DNA from: Elusimicrobiaceae bacterium
GTDB lineage: Bacteria > Elusimicrobiota > Elusimicrobia > Elusimicrobiales > Elusimicrobiaceae
Reading direction: 5' to 3'
Length of the DNA: 60,435 nt
Assembly: GCA_017528825.1 (NCBI GenBank)
Contig: JAFXOI010000015.1
Span: 1 to 60,435 of the forward strand
Shown here: positions 42,331-51,484 of the stretch, one piece after another
Numbering within the stretch: the stretch's first letter is position 1
Layout: the number at the start of each line of letters is the position of its first letter
The notes under the pieces: generated by a model
Database searches by the model: none
Told to the model about the DNA's origin: nothing
What the model saw: the letters and a program-made list of their open reading frames with translations, nothing else
Program-made: the position numbers and the translations under genes

Positions 42331-42359
42331 ATCATAGCAAGCGGGGGGACCTCAAGCAA
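42331..42359 (-). promoter_or_regulatory. Promoter of the candidate small RNA
   Basis: Minus-strand TTGCTT (42359-42354), a 17-bp spacer and TATGAT (42336-42331). Confidence 0.6.
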
Positions 42360-42397
42360 GTTAAAAAATTAATTAGATAGGAAGTCTTAGAAGACGC

Positions 42398-42434
42398 ACG
42401 AAACCCACGATAGCCGTAAGGTATCGGTTTTCGT
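42398..42434. repeat. Imperfect stem-loop with GTAA loop
   Basis: ACGAAACC pairs with GGTTTTCGT, with bulges. An inner GATA/TATC and CC/GG close a GTAA loop, which would be a GNRA tetraloop in a plus-strand RNA. There is no ORF between 42227 and 42479, and no promoter is clear for it. Confidence 0.4.
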
Positions 42435-42479
42435 AACTTTCAATTTAGATGGGGTTTTGTAATAGCAAAGGTACCGGCT

Positions 42480-43310
42480 CTAAATAGCGGTCAAACAAAT
42501 GCCATTTTGGTCGGCTATTTTGATGACTTCTTCTAAATCCAGTACAAGGGTTTTGTCCGCTTCAAAAGCCAGCAGTTTAAGGCCGCTTTCTTGCAAAGAA
42601 GAAATGGTGCCTTTGCCTATGACCGGCAGATCAAAACGATTATCTTGGTCGGGGCGGGCCACTTTGACGACGGCTATACAACTCTTTTTTTCAGCTGATT
42701 TTTTGTAGAGTTCGCCTGCACGGCGAATGCACGCGTCCGTCCCTTCCATGCCTTCCACGGCAATGACTGCGCTTTGGCTGACTACACACGTCAAACCGAT
42801 GTCTAAACCGGACAGGGTCTTAGCAATTTTGTAACCAAAAGCAATGGCTTTTTGCTCTTCTTCGGTAGGAGTGCGACGGCTCAGCGTGCCCTTGGGGGGC
42901 ATAAACCGTTCCAGAAAAGAAGCCGAGCTGACAAACTCTATGCCTTCCTTCTGAAATTCTTCGATAACGCGCGACAAAATATGTTTAGTCTGCATGGATT
43001 TGAGCGAGGCTAAAAATTTAGCCCCGCGCAAATCCGGCATTATGTTTTTGAAAATAGAGGTATGTTGCACACGGCCGGCCATTAGCACCCGAGATACTTG
43101 ATGCTTTTTGAAAAAACTGATGCCGGCACCCAGTTGGCCCATGCGTATACTACAGATGACTTCAGCAATGCCTTTGAAATCTTCTTCCTTGGCATTGCCT
43201 TTTAAGGCAGCCACCACCACGCGCACGCCTTTTTGGACGGCTTCGCGAGCAATATAAATGGGCATTTTGCCTTCACCGGCAATAATGCCTAATACCTCAT
43301 TATTATTCAT
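42480..43310 (-). CDS. lpxI: UDP-2,3-diacylglucosamine pyrophosphatase LpxI
   Basis: LpxI hydrolyses UDP-2,3-diacylglucosamine to lipid X in lipid A synthesis and replaces LpxH in many bacteria. The 276 residues carry the LpxI (DUF1009) layout: GIIAGEGKMP at the start, RVLMAGRV (about 84-91), VAVEGMEGTDACIRRAG (about 182-198) and a late LPVIGKGTI. It is last in the bamA-lpx operon and overlaps lpxA by 8 bp. Confidence 0.93.
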   Translation of the reverse strand: MNNNEVLGIIAGEGKMPIYIAREAVQKGVRVVVAALKGNAKEEDFKGIAEVICSIRMGQLGAGISFFKKHQVSRVLMAGRVQHTSIFKNIMPDLRGAKFLASLKSMQTKHILSRVIEEFQKEGIEFVSSASFLERFMPPKGTLSRRTPTEEEQKAIAFGYKIAKTLSGLDIGLTCVVSQSAVIAVEGMEGTDACIRRAGELYKKSAEKKSCIAVVKVARPDQDNRFDLPVIGKGTISSLQESGLKLLAFEADKTLVLDLEEVIKIADQNGICLTAI

Positions 43311-44109
43311 CGGCTTGGTTTATTTTACGTTTAGCAGCGGTAATTCCGCGTTGCGAGTTCTTGCAGAAATCCAACATCTCTTGTACAGGCGGAATAGGAT
43401 GTTGGGCTTCTAACTGCGCGATAGCGTCTTTGAGTAACAGTCTGGCGCGGAATAATACCTTAAAGGCACGTTGAACGGCCATAATTTCTTCCCGTTTCAT
43501 GCCGGCACGACGCATCCCCACCACATTTAATCCAACTAAACGGGCCCGTTCTCCTTGGGCGGTGCAGAAGGGGGGGATATCTTGCGGAGCCATGGTGCCG
43601 CCGGAAAGCATAGCCAACCGGCCGATGCGTGCAAATTGATGTACGCCGACCATACCGGAGGTAATCACGCGGTCTGCAATATGTACGTGCCCGGCGATAC
43701 CGGTGCAATTACCCAGAATGATATTATTTCCCAAGCAACAATCATGTGCTACGTGAGAATTGGCCATCAATAAACAAGAATTTCCCACAATCGTGGGCAC
43801 CTGTTCATTAGTGGCACGGTGAATGGTGACACATTCGCGGATCTTATTACCATTGCCAATTTGCACCATGCTTTGCATAGAATCGTCGTAAGACAAGTCT
43901 TGCGGTTTGACTCCGATGGTAGCATGGGCAATAAGCTCATTGTCATCGCCCATAACGGTATTTTCGATTAAGCAAAAAGGACCAATGCGGTTGTTTTTGC
44001 CAATCGTCACCCGCGGACCAATGACCGTGTAAGGGCCAATATAGGTGGACGGATCTATTTTAGCATCCGGTGCTATAATGGCGGTGGGATGAATATGTGC
44101 TTCAGACAT
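43303..44109 (-). CDS. lpxA: UDP-N-acetylglucosamine acyltransferase
   Basis: This is the first acylation of lipid A synthesis. The 268-residue left-handed beta-helix has hexapeptide repeats across about 1-190. The catalytic His is in NSHVAHDC (about 117-124), and the family's HQFARIGRLAMLSGG segment (about 152-166) follows. The helical C-terminal domain is present. It overlaps fabZ and lpxI by 8 bp each. Confidence 0.95.
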   Translation of the reverse strand: MSEAHIHPTAIIAPDAKIDPSTYIGPYTVIGPRVTIGKNNRIGPFCLIENTVMGDDNELIAHATIGVKPQDLSYDDSMQSMVQIGNGNKIRECVTIHRATNEQVPTIVGNSCLLMANSHVAHDCCLGNNIILGNCTGIAGHVHIADRVITSGMVGVHQFARIGRLAMLSGGTMAPQDIPPFCTAQGERARLVGLNVVGMRRAGMKREEIMAVQRAFKVLFRARLLLKDAIAQLEAQHPIPPVQEMLDFCKNSQRGITAAKRKINQADE

Positions 44110-44590
44110 GCAAGTTTTCTCCTAATATGAACGTCAGGTATGCCTGCGTGCAGAGTTTGCCATTGACGTACGCTTCCGCGTAAATGCGCGAGAGCTTGCC
44201 AAGGCGTAAAAATTGCACGGGCATTTCTAAAGTGTCCCCCGGAACAACCATCCCCCTAAATTTCGCATCTTCTACCCCTAGAAAGAGCGGTATTTCTTTT
44301 CCTTTCGATACGTGCCCCATCCCCGCACTGCCAAACGATTGCGAAATACTTTCCAAAATCAATACGCCGGGCATAATCGGTTTTTGCGGGAAATGTCCTT
44401 TGAAAAAATACTCTTCCCCCGTTACTTTCTTAATCCCTACGCAAGATTTTTGCTCTTCAATAATGCGTACTTCATCTACCAGTAAAAACGGATCCCGATG
44501 TGGGATGTTTTTCTGAATATCCTCTTTACTTAACACCCTAATGGCCGGCGCGGACAACAACGGTGCTAAGGACGGATGTTTTTCTTTCAT
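44102..44590 (-). CDS. fabZ: 3-hydroxyacyl-ACP dehydratase FabZ
   Basis: FabZ is the hot-dog-fold dehydratase of fatty-acid elongation. The 162 residues contain NIPHRDPFLLVDEV (about 28-41), then GHFPQKPIMPGVLILES (about 65-81) with the catalytic His and the adjacent active-site region. Placement between lpxC and lpxA links fatty-acid supply to lipid A; in some phyla it is fused to LpxC, but here they are separate genes overlapping by 4 bp. Confidence 0.95.
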   Translation of the reverse strand: MKEKHPSLAPLLSAPAIRVLSKEDIQKNIPHRDPFLLVDEVRIIEEQKSCVGIKKVTGEEYFFKGHFPQKPIMPGVLILESISQSFGSAGMGHVSKGKEIPLFLGVEDAKFRGMVVPGDTLEMPVQFLRLGKLSRIYAEAYVNGKLCTQAYLTFILGENLHV

Positions 44591-45411
44591 TTTTCCTCCG
44601 CATTAGCTAGTAATAACCGCCCAAATAACACATTGTGTTTATGGCCCCCCATATGACAGGTTATTTTTAAGGGCGGTAGCCGTTTGCCAATTAAGCGTAA
44701 ATCGCCTACTAAATCCAGTATTTTATGCCGCACTAACTCATCGGGAAAGCGCAGCTCATTTAGAAATTTATCTTTGCCCACGACTACTGCATTTTCCAAA
44801 CTGCCGCCTTTGGCCAATCCGTGCGCTTTGAGATAGGCCAATTCTTCTTCAAATCCAAAAGTGCGAGCCGGAGCAATCTGTGCCACATAATTTTCAGTTG
44901 AAAACGATAAGGTGTATTCCTGACGGCCTACCAAGGGATGTTTGTGTTCGTATACAAAGGTAAAAGTAAGTTGATCCGACGGCTCGGCCGCATACGAGAT
45001 ATTACCGGCAGAATAAGTAACCGGTTTTTTAAGATTTAATAGCGGTTCTTCTTCTGTTAAATCCGTCAGACCGGCTTTTTGCAAATGTTCGATATATACT
45101 TTGGCAGATCCGTCCATAATCGGCGGTTCCGGTCCATCCATTTCAACGCATACATCTGTTAGCCCTAAAGCGTGCAGGGCAGATAGAACGTGTTCCACGG
45201 TCCATACTTCGGCCGTTTCATTCTTTAGATTGGTGCCGCGCAGGGTAGAACCTACGTGAGCCAAATCGGCCGGGATAGGGGCAGAACCGGCTAAGTCCAC
45301 TCTGACGAAGTGAATTCCGTCTTGGGCCGGCTTGAAAGTCATAGTAGCCGGGGCTCCCGTATGTATGCCTACGCCACTTACAGAAACAGATGTTAAAATG
45401 GTTTTTCTCAT
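44587..45411 (-). CDS. lpxC: UDP-3-O-acyl-N-acetylglucosamine deacetylase
   Basis: This zinc enzyme catalyses the committed step of lipid A synthesis. In 274 residues the metal and catalytic motifs are TVEHVLSAL (about 70-78) and RHKILDLVGDL (about 226-236), and PARTFGFE and GVGIHTG are also family-typical. It starts one base after lpxD ends and is coupled to fabZ. Confidence 0.96.
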   Translation of the reverse strand: MRKTILTSVSVSGVGIHTGAPATMTFKPAQDGIHFVRVDLAGSAPIPADLAHVGSTLRGTNLKNETAEVWTVEHVLSALHALGLTDVCVEMDGPEPPIMDGSAKVYIEHLQKAGLTDLTEEEPLLNLKKPVTYSAGNISYAAEPSDQLTFTFVYEHKHPLVGRQEYTLSFSTENYVAQIAPARTFGFEEELAYLKAHGLAKGGSLENAVVVGKDKFLNELRFPDELVRHKILDLVGDLRLIGKRLPPLKITCHMGGHKHNVLFGRLLLANAEEK

Positions 45412-45412
45412 G

Positions 45413-46438
45413 TTATTTCTCTACTGCTTTTTTAAGTGCTTTTAATTCTTTATACAGTTCCGGTAATTTACCCTCGATAGCCATAATGCGCAGGGTTTCT
45501 TTCATCGGGCGTGCCGGAGAGCCAAAATAGGTTTGTCCGGCCGGTATATCCGAAGTGACACCGGTTTGGGCGGCGAGTACCACTTTGTCTCCCACGTGCA
45601 CATGGCCTGTAATACCCACTTGTCCGGCCGCAATTACACCGCTTCCGATCGTGGTGGTACCGGCCACGCCTACTTGGGCACACATAATCGTACTTTGCCC
45701 TACCTTTACATTATGCGCAATTTGGACGAGATTGTCTACCTTCGTGTTGGCACCTACTACGGTGTGGGCCAGTTTAGCCCGGTCTACACAGCTGTTAGCT
45801 TGGATTTCGACATCATCTTCTAAAATTACATTTCCAATCTGTGGAATTTTATGGTGGCGGCCTTCGTGGAAGATAAAGCCAAATCCATCATTACCGATTT
45901 TGGCGCCCGGTTGCAAAATGACATGATTCTTAAGCACACAATCTTCGCGCACTACCACTTGCGGATACAAAATGCAGTCTTGTCCGATTTGAGTGCGTTT
46001 GCCAATATAAACTTGCGGGAAAATCACGGTATTATCTCCGATGACCACCTCATCTTCAATTACGCTATAAGCACCCACAGATACATTCTTGCCCAGTTTG
46101 GCAGAAGGGCTGATGACTGCTGTCGGGTGAATGCCAGGGGTGTGTTTAGGGGTTTGGGCATCCCAATATTGTACGAGTAGAGTATAAGCCCATTCGGGAT
46201 TTTTGGCATACAACAAATTGGTTTTGAGAGGCACCGTGATTGCTTTTGCTGTTTCCGGTACAATCAAAGCACCCGTCACAAATCCTTCCGGTACGACCAC
46301 TTTTTCTAGGCTGTTTAGATAACAAATCCCTTCCGGGCTGGGGGCGGCTAAATCACAAATATGTTTGATAACAAAATTTTCGTCTCCGTTGAGTTCGGTA
46401 TGGGTGATTTCGGCTACTTGTTTTAGGGTTAATTGCAT
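45413..46438 (-). CDS. lpxD: UDP-3-O-acylglucosamine N-acyltransferase
   Basis: This is the third step of lipid A synthesis. The 341-residue protein has a uridine-binding N-terminal domain (about 1-95), then a long hexapeptide-repeat beta helix (about 100-300). The catalytic His is in [12 protein letters not shown] (about 232-243), with a preceding [17 protein letters not shown] region, and the protein ends in a C-terminal helix. It lies between skp and lpxC in the usual order. Confidence 0.96.
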   Translation of the reverse strand: MQLTLKQVAEITHTELNGDENFVIKHICDLAAPSPEGICYLNSLEKVVVPEGFVTGALIVPETAKAITVPLKTNLLYAKNPEWAYTLLVQYWDAQTPKHTPGIHPTAVISPSAKLGKNVSVGAYSVIEDEVVIGDNTVIFPQVYIGKRTQIGQDCILYPQVVVREDCVLKNHVILQPGAKIGNDGFGFIFHEGRHHKIPQIGNVILEDDVEIQANSCVDRAKLAHTVVGANTKVDNLVQIAHNVKVGQSTIMCAQVGVAGTTTIGSGVIAAGQVGITGHVHVGDKVVLAAQTGVTSDIPAGQTYFGSPARPMKETLRIMAIEGKLPELYKELKALKKAVEK

Positions 46439-46447
46439 AATTACCTC

Positions 46448-47398
46448 TCATTTTTTACGATACTTTTTGGATTTTTTGAGCCTGCTTACAAAATCTTTGG
46501 TCACGTTCACGGGGTCTTGTCCGTATAAAATTTCATCTTTGCGGACAATAGCTCCGATGTTTCTCTTTTGTGCAAAGGTCTTAATCTCACTATAAATATC
46601 TTGCAAAATTTCTTTGACTTCTTCCTGTTCTAATTTTAGTATTTCTTCGCGGGTTTGGTACTTATAATTGTCTATAAAAAAGGTCCGCTCGGCAATAATT
46701 TTTTTATTGGTGGAGATCCGGTCCGTGATTTCTTCCAGTTGCGCCGGGGAGTTTAACGGACTGGTGGAGAGCACTTCGCTACCGGAGAAAAGCAATCGGT
46801 TGAGCACATTGGAAAAAGCTAAAGAATCTGCGTTTTCAGGTACTGCCGGAAGCAATAATTGGTCTGTTACAATGCTTTCGTAAAAGGGTTTTAATTCGGC
46901 TACTTGTCGAGAGAGTAGTCGGTTTTCCGATTCCAACGCGGCAATAATTTCTTTGGCATTTTCTACTTCGCGTTGTTTAGATTTAATTTTCTGGTCAATT
47001 TGTTTTTTCACGGCCTGCGTACGGGGATGTTCGTTAAATGCGATATCAATATCTATATACGCTACGGTCAAACACGCTTCGGGCGCTTGAGGAGCTGCTT
47101 CGTCTGTTTTTTCTGCTTCCGAAGGAACGGCCTTTTCCGATGAAGGTTGCTGTTTTTGTTCTTGCCAGGCTTGTTGTTTGGCATGTTCGGAGAGTTGGAT
47201 ATCCGTATCGGGTTTGTCTTGTGTGAGTTGCGGGGGGGCTTGCATCGGTGCTTGCATTTCTTGCTCAGTACGGTTTTTGGCCTTGATATTCTCTATTACG
47301 GATAATTCTTGCGCAGTAAATTCCGTTGCCGCTTCCTCTGCGTGTGCGGCACTGGTAAGTAGCAAACAGCCTAGACAAATTCCCAATAATTGGCGCAT
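46448..47398 (-). CDS. OmpH/Skp-like periplasmic chaperone
   Basis: The 316-residue protein has a signal peptide (about 1-20, ending in AHA). A Gln/Glu/Pro-rich linker (about 45-110), absent in E. coli Skp, comes before a long helical hairpin region (about 120-310) with VAYIDIDIAFNEHP at its start. It should hold unfolded barrel proteins on the way to BamA, which is encoded immediately upstream. The extra linker roughly doubles the normal length. Confidence 0.82.
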   Translation of the reverse strand: MRQLLGICLGCLLLTSAAHAEEAATEFTAQELSVIENIKAKNRTEQEMQAPMQAPPQLTQDKPDTDIQLSEHAKQQAWQEQKQQPSSEKAVPSEAEKTDEAAPQAPEACLTVAYIDIDIAFNEHPRTQAVKKQIDQKIKSKQREVENAKEIIAALESENRLLSRQVAELKPFYESIVTDQLLLPAVPENADSLAFSNVLNRLLFSGSEVLSTSPLNSPAQLEEITDRISTNKKIIAERTFFIDNYKYQTREEILKLEQEEVKEILQDIYSEIKTFAQKRNIGAIVRKDEILYGQDPVNVTKDFVSRLKKSKKYRKK

Positions 47399-47406
47399 AA
47401 AATCCC

Positions 47407-49770
47407 TTACATCATGTTAGAGATATTAAAGTAAAAGTGCGACCGATCTTCGTTATTCTTGTGATTCAAACCGTATCCCCAATCAATACGAATGGGTAAG
47501 GACGGTGTCGTAAAGCGTAACCCGGCACCTACCCCGGCTTTGAATTGATTTTCATCGGGGCCGAGCGAAAAATCTAAATCACTGGCTTTGTTCCAAGAGT
47601 TCCCCATGTCATAGAATAAGGCAAATTGGGCTAACGTGCGTCTTCCTTCACGCGCCAGCGGAAAGCGTAATTCCGCATTCATCACGTAATAGGTGGTACC
47701 ACCATACAAGGGGCCCACTTCTCCGGCGCGTTCATATCCACGAATGGTATCTGCGCCACCCAAGAAGAATTTTTCATAGGGGGGTACTTCTCCCGTGCGA
47801 CCATACGAGCGGACAGAGCCTATCTTGTTGGAAAACACAAATACAATGGGATAATTCCCGCCGATATTAAGCAGGGTATAATTAAATACAGAACGTGCAT
47901 TGAGATACCACAAATCCAAATCTCCGCCTACCGGTCCGCCGGCTAATGATACGCCTAAAGAGTTACGCCAACCGGTGGTAGGGTCCCAGATATTATCCCG
48001 CGTGTCAATCGCAAAATCGACCCCGAAGGAAGACATATTTGTGTCTCCCTTAGCGATATAATTTTCTTGTCCGGGCTGGGCAATAGGCTCGCGGAAGCGG
48101 GCATCAATATCATAAATATCGATGTTCTCGAAGGTGTAGCTAAAGGTCAACTGATAAATATCATCATTAAAGCGCGGTCCGACACGGATACGACCGCCGA
48201 TACGTTTTTCCGTATAGGCTTGGTTTTCAGTAGAGAAAGCACGGTAACGGCGGGTGTTAAATAAATCGATTCCCAAAGACGTTGGTTTATCATAAATCCA
48301 CGGGGTGGACCAAGTAACCGTGTAATCCAAAATTTCTTTACCAAACATCGTGCGTAAGCTGAGGCGTTGGGCACGGCCAAAGAGGTTCATGTGATTGATG
48401 GATAATTCCCCGTACAAACCGTCTTGAGAACTCATAGCCATACCGGCCGTAAACATACCGGGGCGACCTTCCACCACATTAAAATCTAAATCCACTTTTT
48501 GTGGGTCTGGTGTAGGTTGAATATCGATTTGTACATCATTAATAAATCCTAAATTCATGATACGGGTTTGGCTGCGCTCTATTTTTCGGGAGTCATACAA
48601 ATCACCGGGTTTAATAGTGATTTCACGCGTAAAGACATATTTTTTCGTATTTTCGTAACCGGTTACATCCACGTGGTCAATGAAAAATAAGTGTCCTTCG
48701 GTAATGTCATAGCTGATATTGAGCCGTCCGTCTTGAATATGAGTCTGCGGCGTGACACGCGCTTGCAGATAACCCTGATTGGCATATTGTTGTTGAATGG
48801 CGGAAATGGTATCATCAAAATCTTTTTGATTATATAAATGCCCCGAGCGAATATACGCTTTCTTTTTAAGTTCTTCGGAAGTAAAAACATTGTTTCCTTC
48901 AAAGGAAATATCGCCAAAATCTACTTTTTCGCCTTCTGTGACATCATAGGATAAAGTGACGGATGTTTTATCTTCATTTACAGCTACTTGGGGTTGAGTA
49001 AGATTAAATTCCGCGTAGCCTTTGTTGCGCCCGAAGAGCATCATTTTCACCCAGTCTTGTTGCAATTTTTGCGGCTTAAAGACTTTGCCGGGTCGGTTAG
49101 AGGCTTTCTTTATAATTTTTTTGGCAGGAAGCGGACTTTCGTCATTGATTCCATTTAAGTTCAGTTCGGCTACACGGACGCGGGGGCCTTCATCAATCAA
49201 AAATTTTACAGTAACTGTTTTTAATTCTTCGTCCGTAATTAACTCGTAGTTAATTTGTGCGTTGATGTATCCTTTCTCGGCGTATTTGGCCTTGATGCGG
49301 TCCAAATCCGCGACGAGTTTGGCTTCATTAAAAGGGTCTTTGAGCTTTAAATTCATGGCCGTGGTAATGGCGTTTTTGCCTAATTTTTTTCGGCCTTCAT
49401 ATAAAATGCGGTCAAAGATAGGTTTTTCTTCTACGATATAGGTAATACGGTGACAGGATTGAGGAGTGCTTTCTTCGTCTTTGCGGGTGCCTTTGCTACG
49501 AGTAATATCCACTTGTACGCTGTCGAAATTGCCTAAAGCGGAAATGTCGCGCACGTCTTCATTGACGTGGTAACGCTCATACCATTGGCCTTTTTTGGCG
49601 TGGGCGGCTTTGGTGACGGTGCGTTTGCTGATGTTTTTTAGTCCGTCGACGGCGATATCACAAATCATCCACGGGCCGTCGGTATCAATTTCGTCGGTAA
49701 TGTCTTGCGCAAAAAGGCCCACAGGTATGAGCAAACATAATACCGGCACCCACTTATAAAAATAATTCAT
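47407..49770 (-). CDS. bamA: Outer-membrane protein assembly factor BamA
   Basis: BamA is the core of the barrel-insertion machine. ATG 49770 is chosen because it is preceded by GGAAGGTG and begins a signal peptide (MNYFYKWVPVLCLLIPVGLF); longer frames are not signal-like. The 787 residues hold five POTRA-like repeats (about 25-420) and a 16-strand barrel with the VRGYERAGE-type loop (IRGYERAGEVGP, about 690) and the C-terminal strand NISNMM. It is first of the bamA-skp-lpx operon. Confidence 0.94.
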   Translation of the reverse strand: MNYFYKWVPVLCLLIPVGLFAQDITDEIDTDGPWMICDIAVDGLKNISKRTVTKAAHAKKGQWYERYHVNEDVRDISALGNFDSVQVDITRSKGTRKDEESTPQSCHRITYIVEEKPIFDRILYEGRKKLGKNAITTAMNLKLKDPFNEAKLVADLDRIKAKYAEKGYINAQINYELITDEELKTVTVKFLIDEGPRVRVAELNLNGINDESPLPAKKIIKKASNRPGKVFKPQKLQQDWVKMMLFGRNKGYAEFNLTQPQVAVNEDKTSVTLSYDVTEGEKVDFGDISFEGNNVFTSEELKKKAYIRSGHLYNQKDFDDTISAIQQQYANQGYLQARVTPQTHIQDGRLNISYDITEGHLFFIDHVDVTGYENTKKYVFTREITIKPGDLYDSRKIERSQTRIMNLGFINDVQIDIQPTPDPQKVDLDFNVVEGRPGMFTAGMAMSSQDGLYGELSINHMNLFGRAQRLSLRTMFGKEILDYTVTWSTPWIYDKPTSLGIDLFNTRRYRAFSTENQAYTEKRIGGRIRVGPRFNDDIYQLTFSYTFENIDIYDIDARFREPIAQPGQENYIAKGDTNMSSFGVDFAIDTRDNIWDPTTGWRNSLGVSLAGGPVGGDLDLWYLNARSVFNYTLLNIGGNYPIVFVFSNKIGSVRSYGRTGEVPPYEKFFLGGADTIRGYERAGEVGPLYGGTTYYVMNAELRFPLAREGRRTLAQFALFYDMGNSWNKASDLDFSLGPDENQFKAGVGAGLRFTTPSLPIRIDWGYGLNHKNNEDRSHFYFNISNMM

Positions 49771-49789
49771 CCGCACCTTCCCTACTAGA

Positions 49790-49822
49790 AAAATGCCCGC
49801 ACAAGGATATCCTCGCGCGGGC
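49790..49822 (-). terminator. Terminator of rpmB
   Basis: GCCCGC (49795-49800) pairs with GCGGGC near 49817-49822, with an internal GGATATCC symmetry and ATTTTTC after it on the minus strand. Confidence 0.75.
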
Positions 49823-49857
49823 TGACGGGTCAAAATACAAAGACTACGAAAGACCGC

Positions 49858-50052
49858 TTATTTAGCCGGTCTTTTGGCCAGACCGCTCTTAATGCAATTG
49901 GTGCATACATAAGCTGTCTGTGTTTTGCCTTCCAACACCACTTTTTGCTTTTGCAAGTTCGGGCTGAAAGTACGTTTGGTACGTAAGTTAGAGTGGCTGT
50001 AAGAACCGCCGGATACGGGGCCTTTACCACAAATTGCACATTTATACGCCAT
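49858..50052 (-). CDS. rpmB: 50S ribosomal protein L28
   Basis: This 64-residue, basic ribosomal protein has two CxxC pairs (CAIC at 5-8 and CTNC near 50-53) of the zinc-binding form. The conserved start MAYKCAICGKGP and SHSNLRTKR are present. It is a single gene with its own terminator and SD AAGGAAG. Confidence 0.95.
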   Translation of the reverse strand: MAYKCAICGKGPVSGGSYSHSNLRTKRTFSPNLQKQKVVLEGKTQTAYVCTNCIKSGLAKRPAK

Positions 50053-50119
50053 AAATTCCTTCCTTATAGTAAGTTAAATTTGGTTCTTATATTGTAGTAA
50101 ATATTGTGCCGTTTGTCCA

Positions 50120-51061
50120 TTAAGAAATAGATTGTTGAGGGGGAAAGAGTTTGCTGGCCACGATAGAAAGAGCCAACACCCCTCCGATAATCCCCAGTGA
50201 AAGCAGGATAGGCACTTGAATATAGTGTGAGGCAATCATCTTAGCACCTACAAAGAGTAAAATGATGGATACCCCATAGCGCAAATAGGCAAATTTGCTG
50301 GCCATACCGGAAAGCAAGAAGAATAAAGAACGCAAACCGATGATGGCAAAAATGTTAGATGAATAAACCAAAAAAGTATCTTGTGTAATGCTCAAAACAG
50401 CCGGGATAGAATCCAACGCAAAAATGACATCGGAAAATTCAATCATCACCAGTGCCGTTAGCAAGGGGGTGGCAAACCATTTGCCTGCTTCTTTAACCAA
50501 GAAATTTTCACCGTGATAATCGGTTTTAATGGGCATAATTTTTTTCAAGGTTTTTAGAATAAAGGATTGCCCCGGATCTGCCTGTTCATCTTCTTTTTGA
50601 AGTAACATTTTGGTAGCTGTAAAGAGCAACAACCCACCGAACACATAAATCATCCACGAGAAGGCAGAGATAAGTTGTATGCCGACAAAAATGAAGAAAA
50701 AGCGCAACGCTACCGCCCCTAAAATACCCCACAGTAAGACTTTGGGTTGCAAATTCTGCGGAACCGCAAAATAGCTAAAGATCAAAATAAATACAAACAT
50801 GTTATCGATAGAGAGGGAATATTCCAGCAAATAGCCGGTATAAAATTCCAACGCATGGTGCGGGCCTTCAAAGAGCCAAATTGCTCCGCCAAAAGATACC
50901 GCCAGCAAAGCCCATATCCCTACCAAAGCGGCAGATTCTTTTATAGATACATGGCCGTGATGTTTATTTAAAATGATTAAGTCGATGAGCAAGGCGACCA
51001 AAACGATCACCCAAAATGCAATCCACATGGCAACAGATACGGTGGTGGTAACAGGTTCCAT
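50120..51061 (-). CDS. TerC-family membrane protein
   Basis: The 313-residue protein has about nine membrane segments and the TerC/Alx features EYSLSIDNMFVF (about 79-90) and IEFSDVIFALDSIPAV (about 205-220), whose acidic residues line the transport path. Homologues export manganese or help load metals on secreted enzymes. SD AAGGAG is present. A -10 TATAAT at 51086-51081 lies beyond the 3' end of rnpB. Confidence 0.92.
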   Translation of the reverse strand: MEPVTTTVSVAMWIAFWVIVLVALLIDLIILNKHHGHVSIKESAALVGIWALLAVSFGGAIWLFEGPHHALEFYTGYLLEYSLSIDNMFVFILIFSYFAVPQNLQPKVLLWGILGAVALRFFFIFVGIQLISAFSWMIYVFGGLLLFTATKMLLQKEDEQADPGQSFILKTLKKIMPIKTDYHGENFLVKEAGKWFATPLLTALVMIEFSDVIFALDSIPAVLSITQDTFLVYSSNIFAIIGLRSLFFLLSGMASKFAYLRYGVSIILLFVGAKMIASHYIQVPILLSLGIIGGVLALSIVASKLFPPQQSIS

Positions 51062-51147
51062 ACATTTCTCCTTAAGTCATATTATAGCAGTTTTGAGAGG
51101 GGGACAATCTTTTCGGGTGAACGTCCCACAAACAAGGATTGTAAAAA

Positions 51148-51482
51148 CGAATGACGGCCCATACCCCAGATTCTGTCGGCGGAAAATTCCGTCGTGAGAA
51201 CCATTACTCTAAGCGGCCTACTTGGTCACGAACGCGGGACACGTATGGACCGGCTTGGCCTTGCTCCGCACGGGGTTTACCCTGCCACACCAGTTACCTG
51301 TTGTGCGGTGCGCTCTTACCGCACCTTTTCACCCTTACCCGAAGGCGGTTTGTTTTCTGCGGCACTTTCCGTACAAACGGTTTTGACCCCGTTTGCCCCG
51401 CCCTTTCGAGCGGCGTGCTACCCTATGGAGTCCGGAAGTTCCTCCCCTGAGTTACCTCAGGAGCGGTTCTCTGGGCCGTCAA
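51148..51482 (-). ncRNA. rnpB: RNase P RNA
   Basis: The catalytic RNA that trims tRNA 5' ends is read on the minus strand. P1 is formed by GACGGCCC (51480-51473) and GGGCCGTC (51160-51153). The conserved P4 segment GAGGAACTTCCGGACTCC lies just inside, and ACAGAATCTGGGGTATGGG is the 3' conserved half. The length, about 335 nt, is normal for type A. Its 5' end begins 3 bp after the RNase H gene, so the two are probably co-transcribed. Confidence 0.96.
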
Positions 51483-51484
51483 AT

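Noticed and set aside
45468-46263. Several frames antisense or out of frame to lpxD, lpxA and BamA
   Set aside because: They shadow strongly supported genes, have no RBS and have atypical composition.
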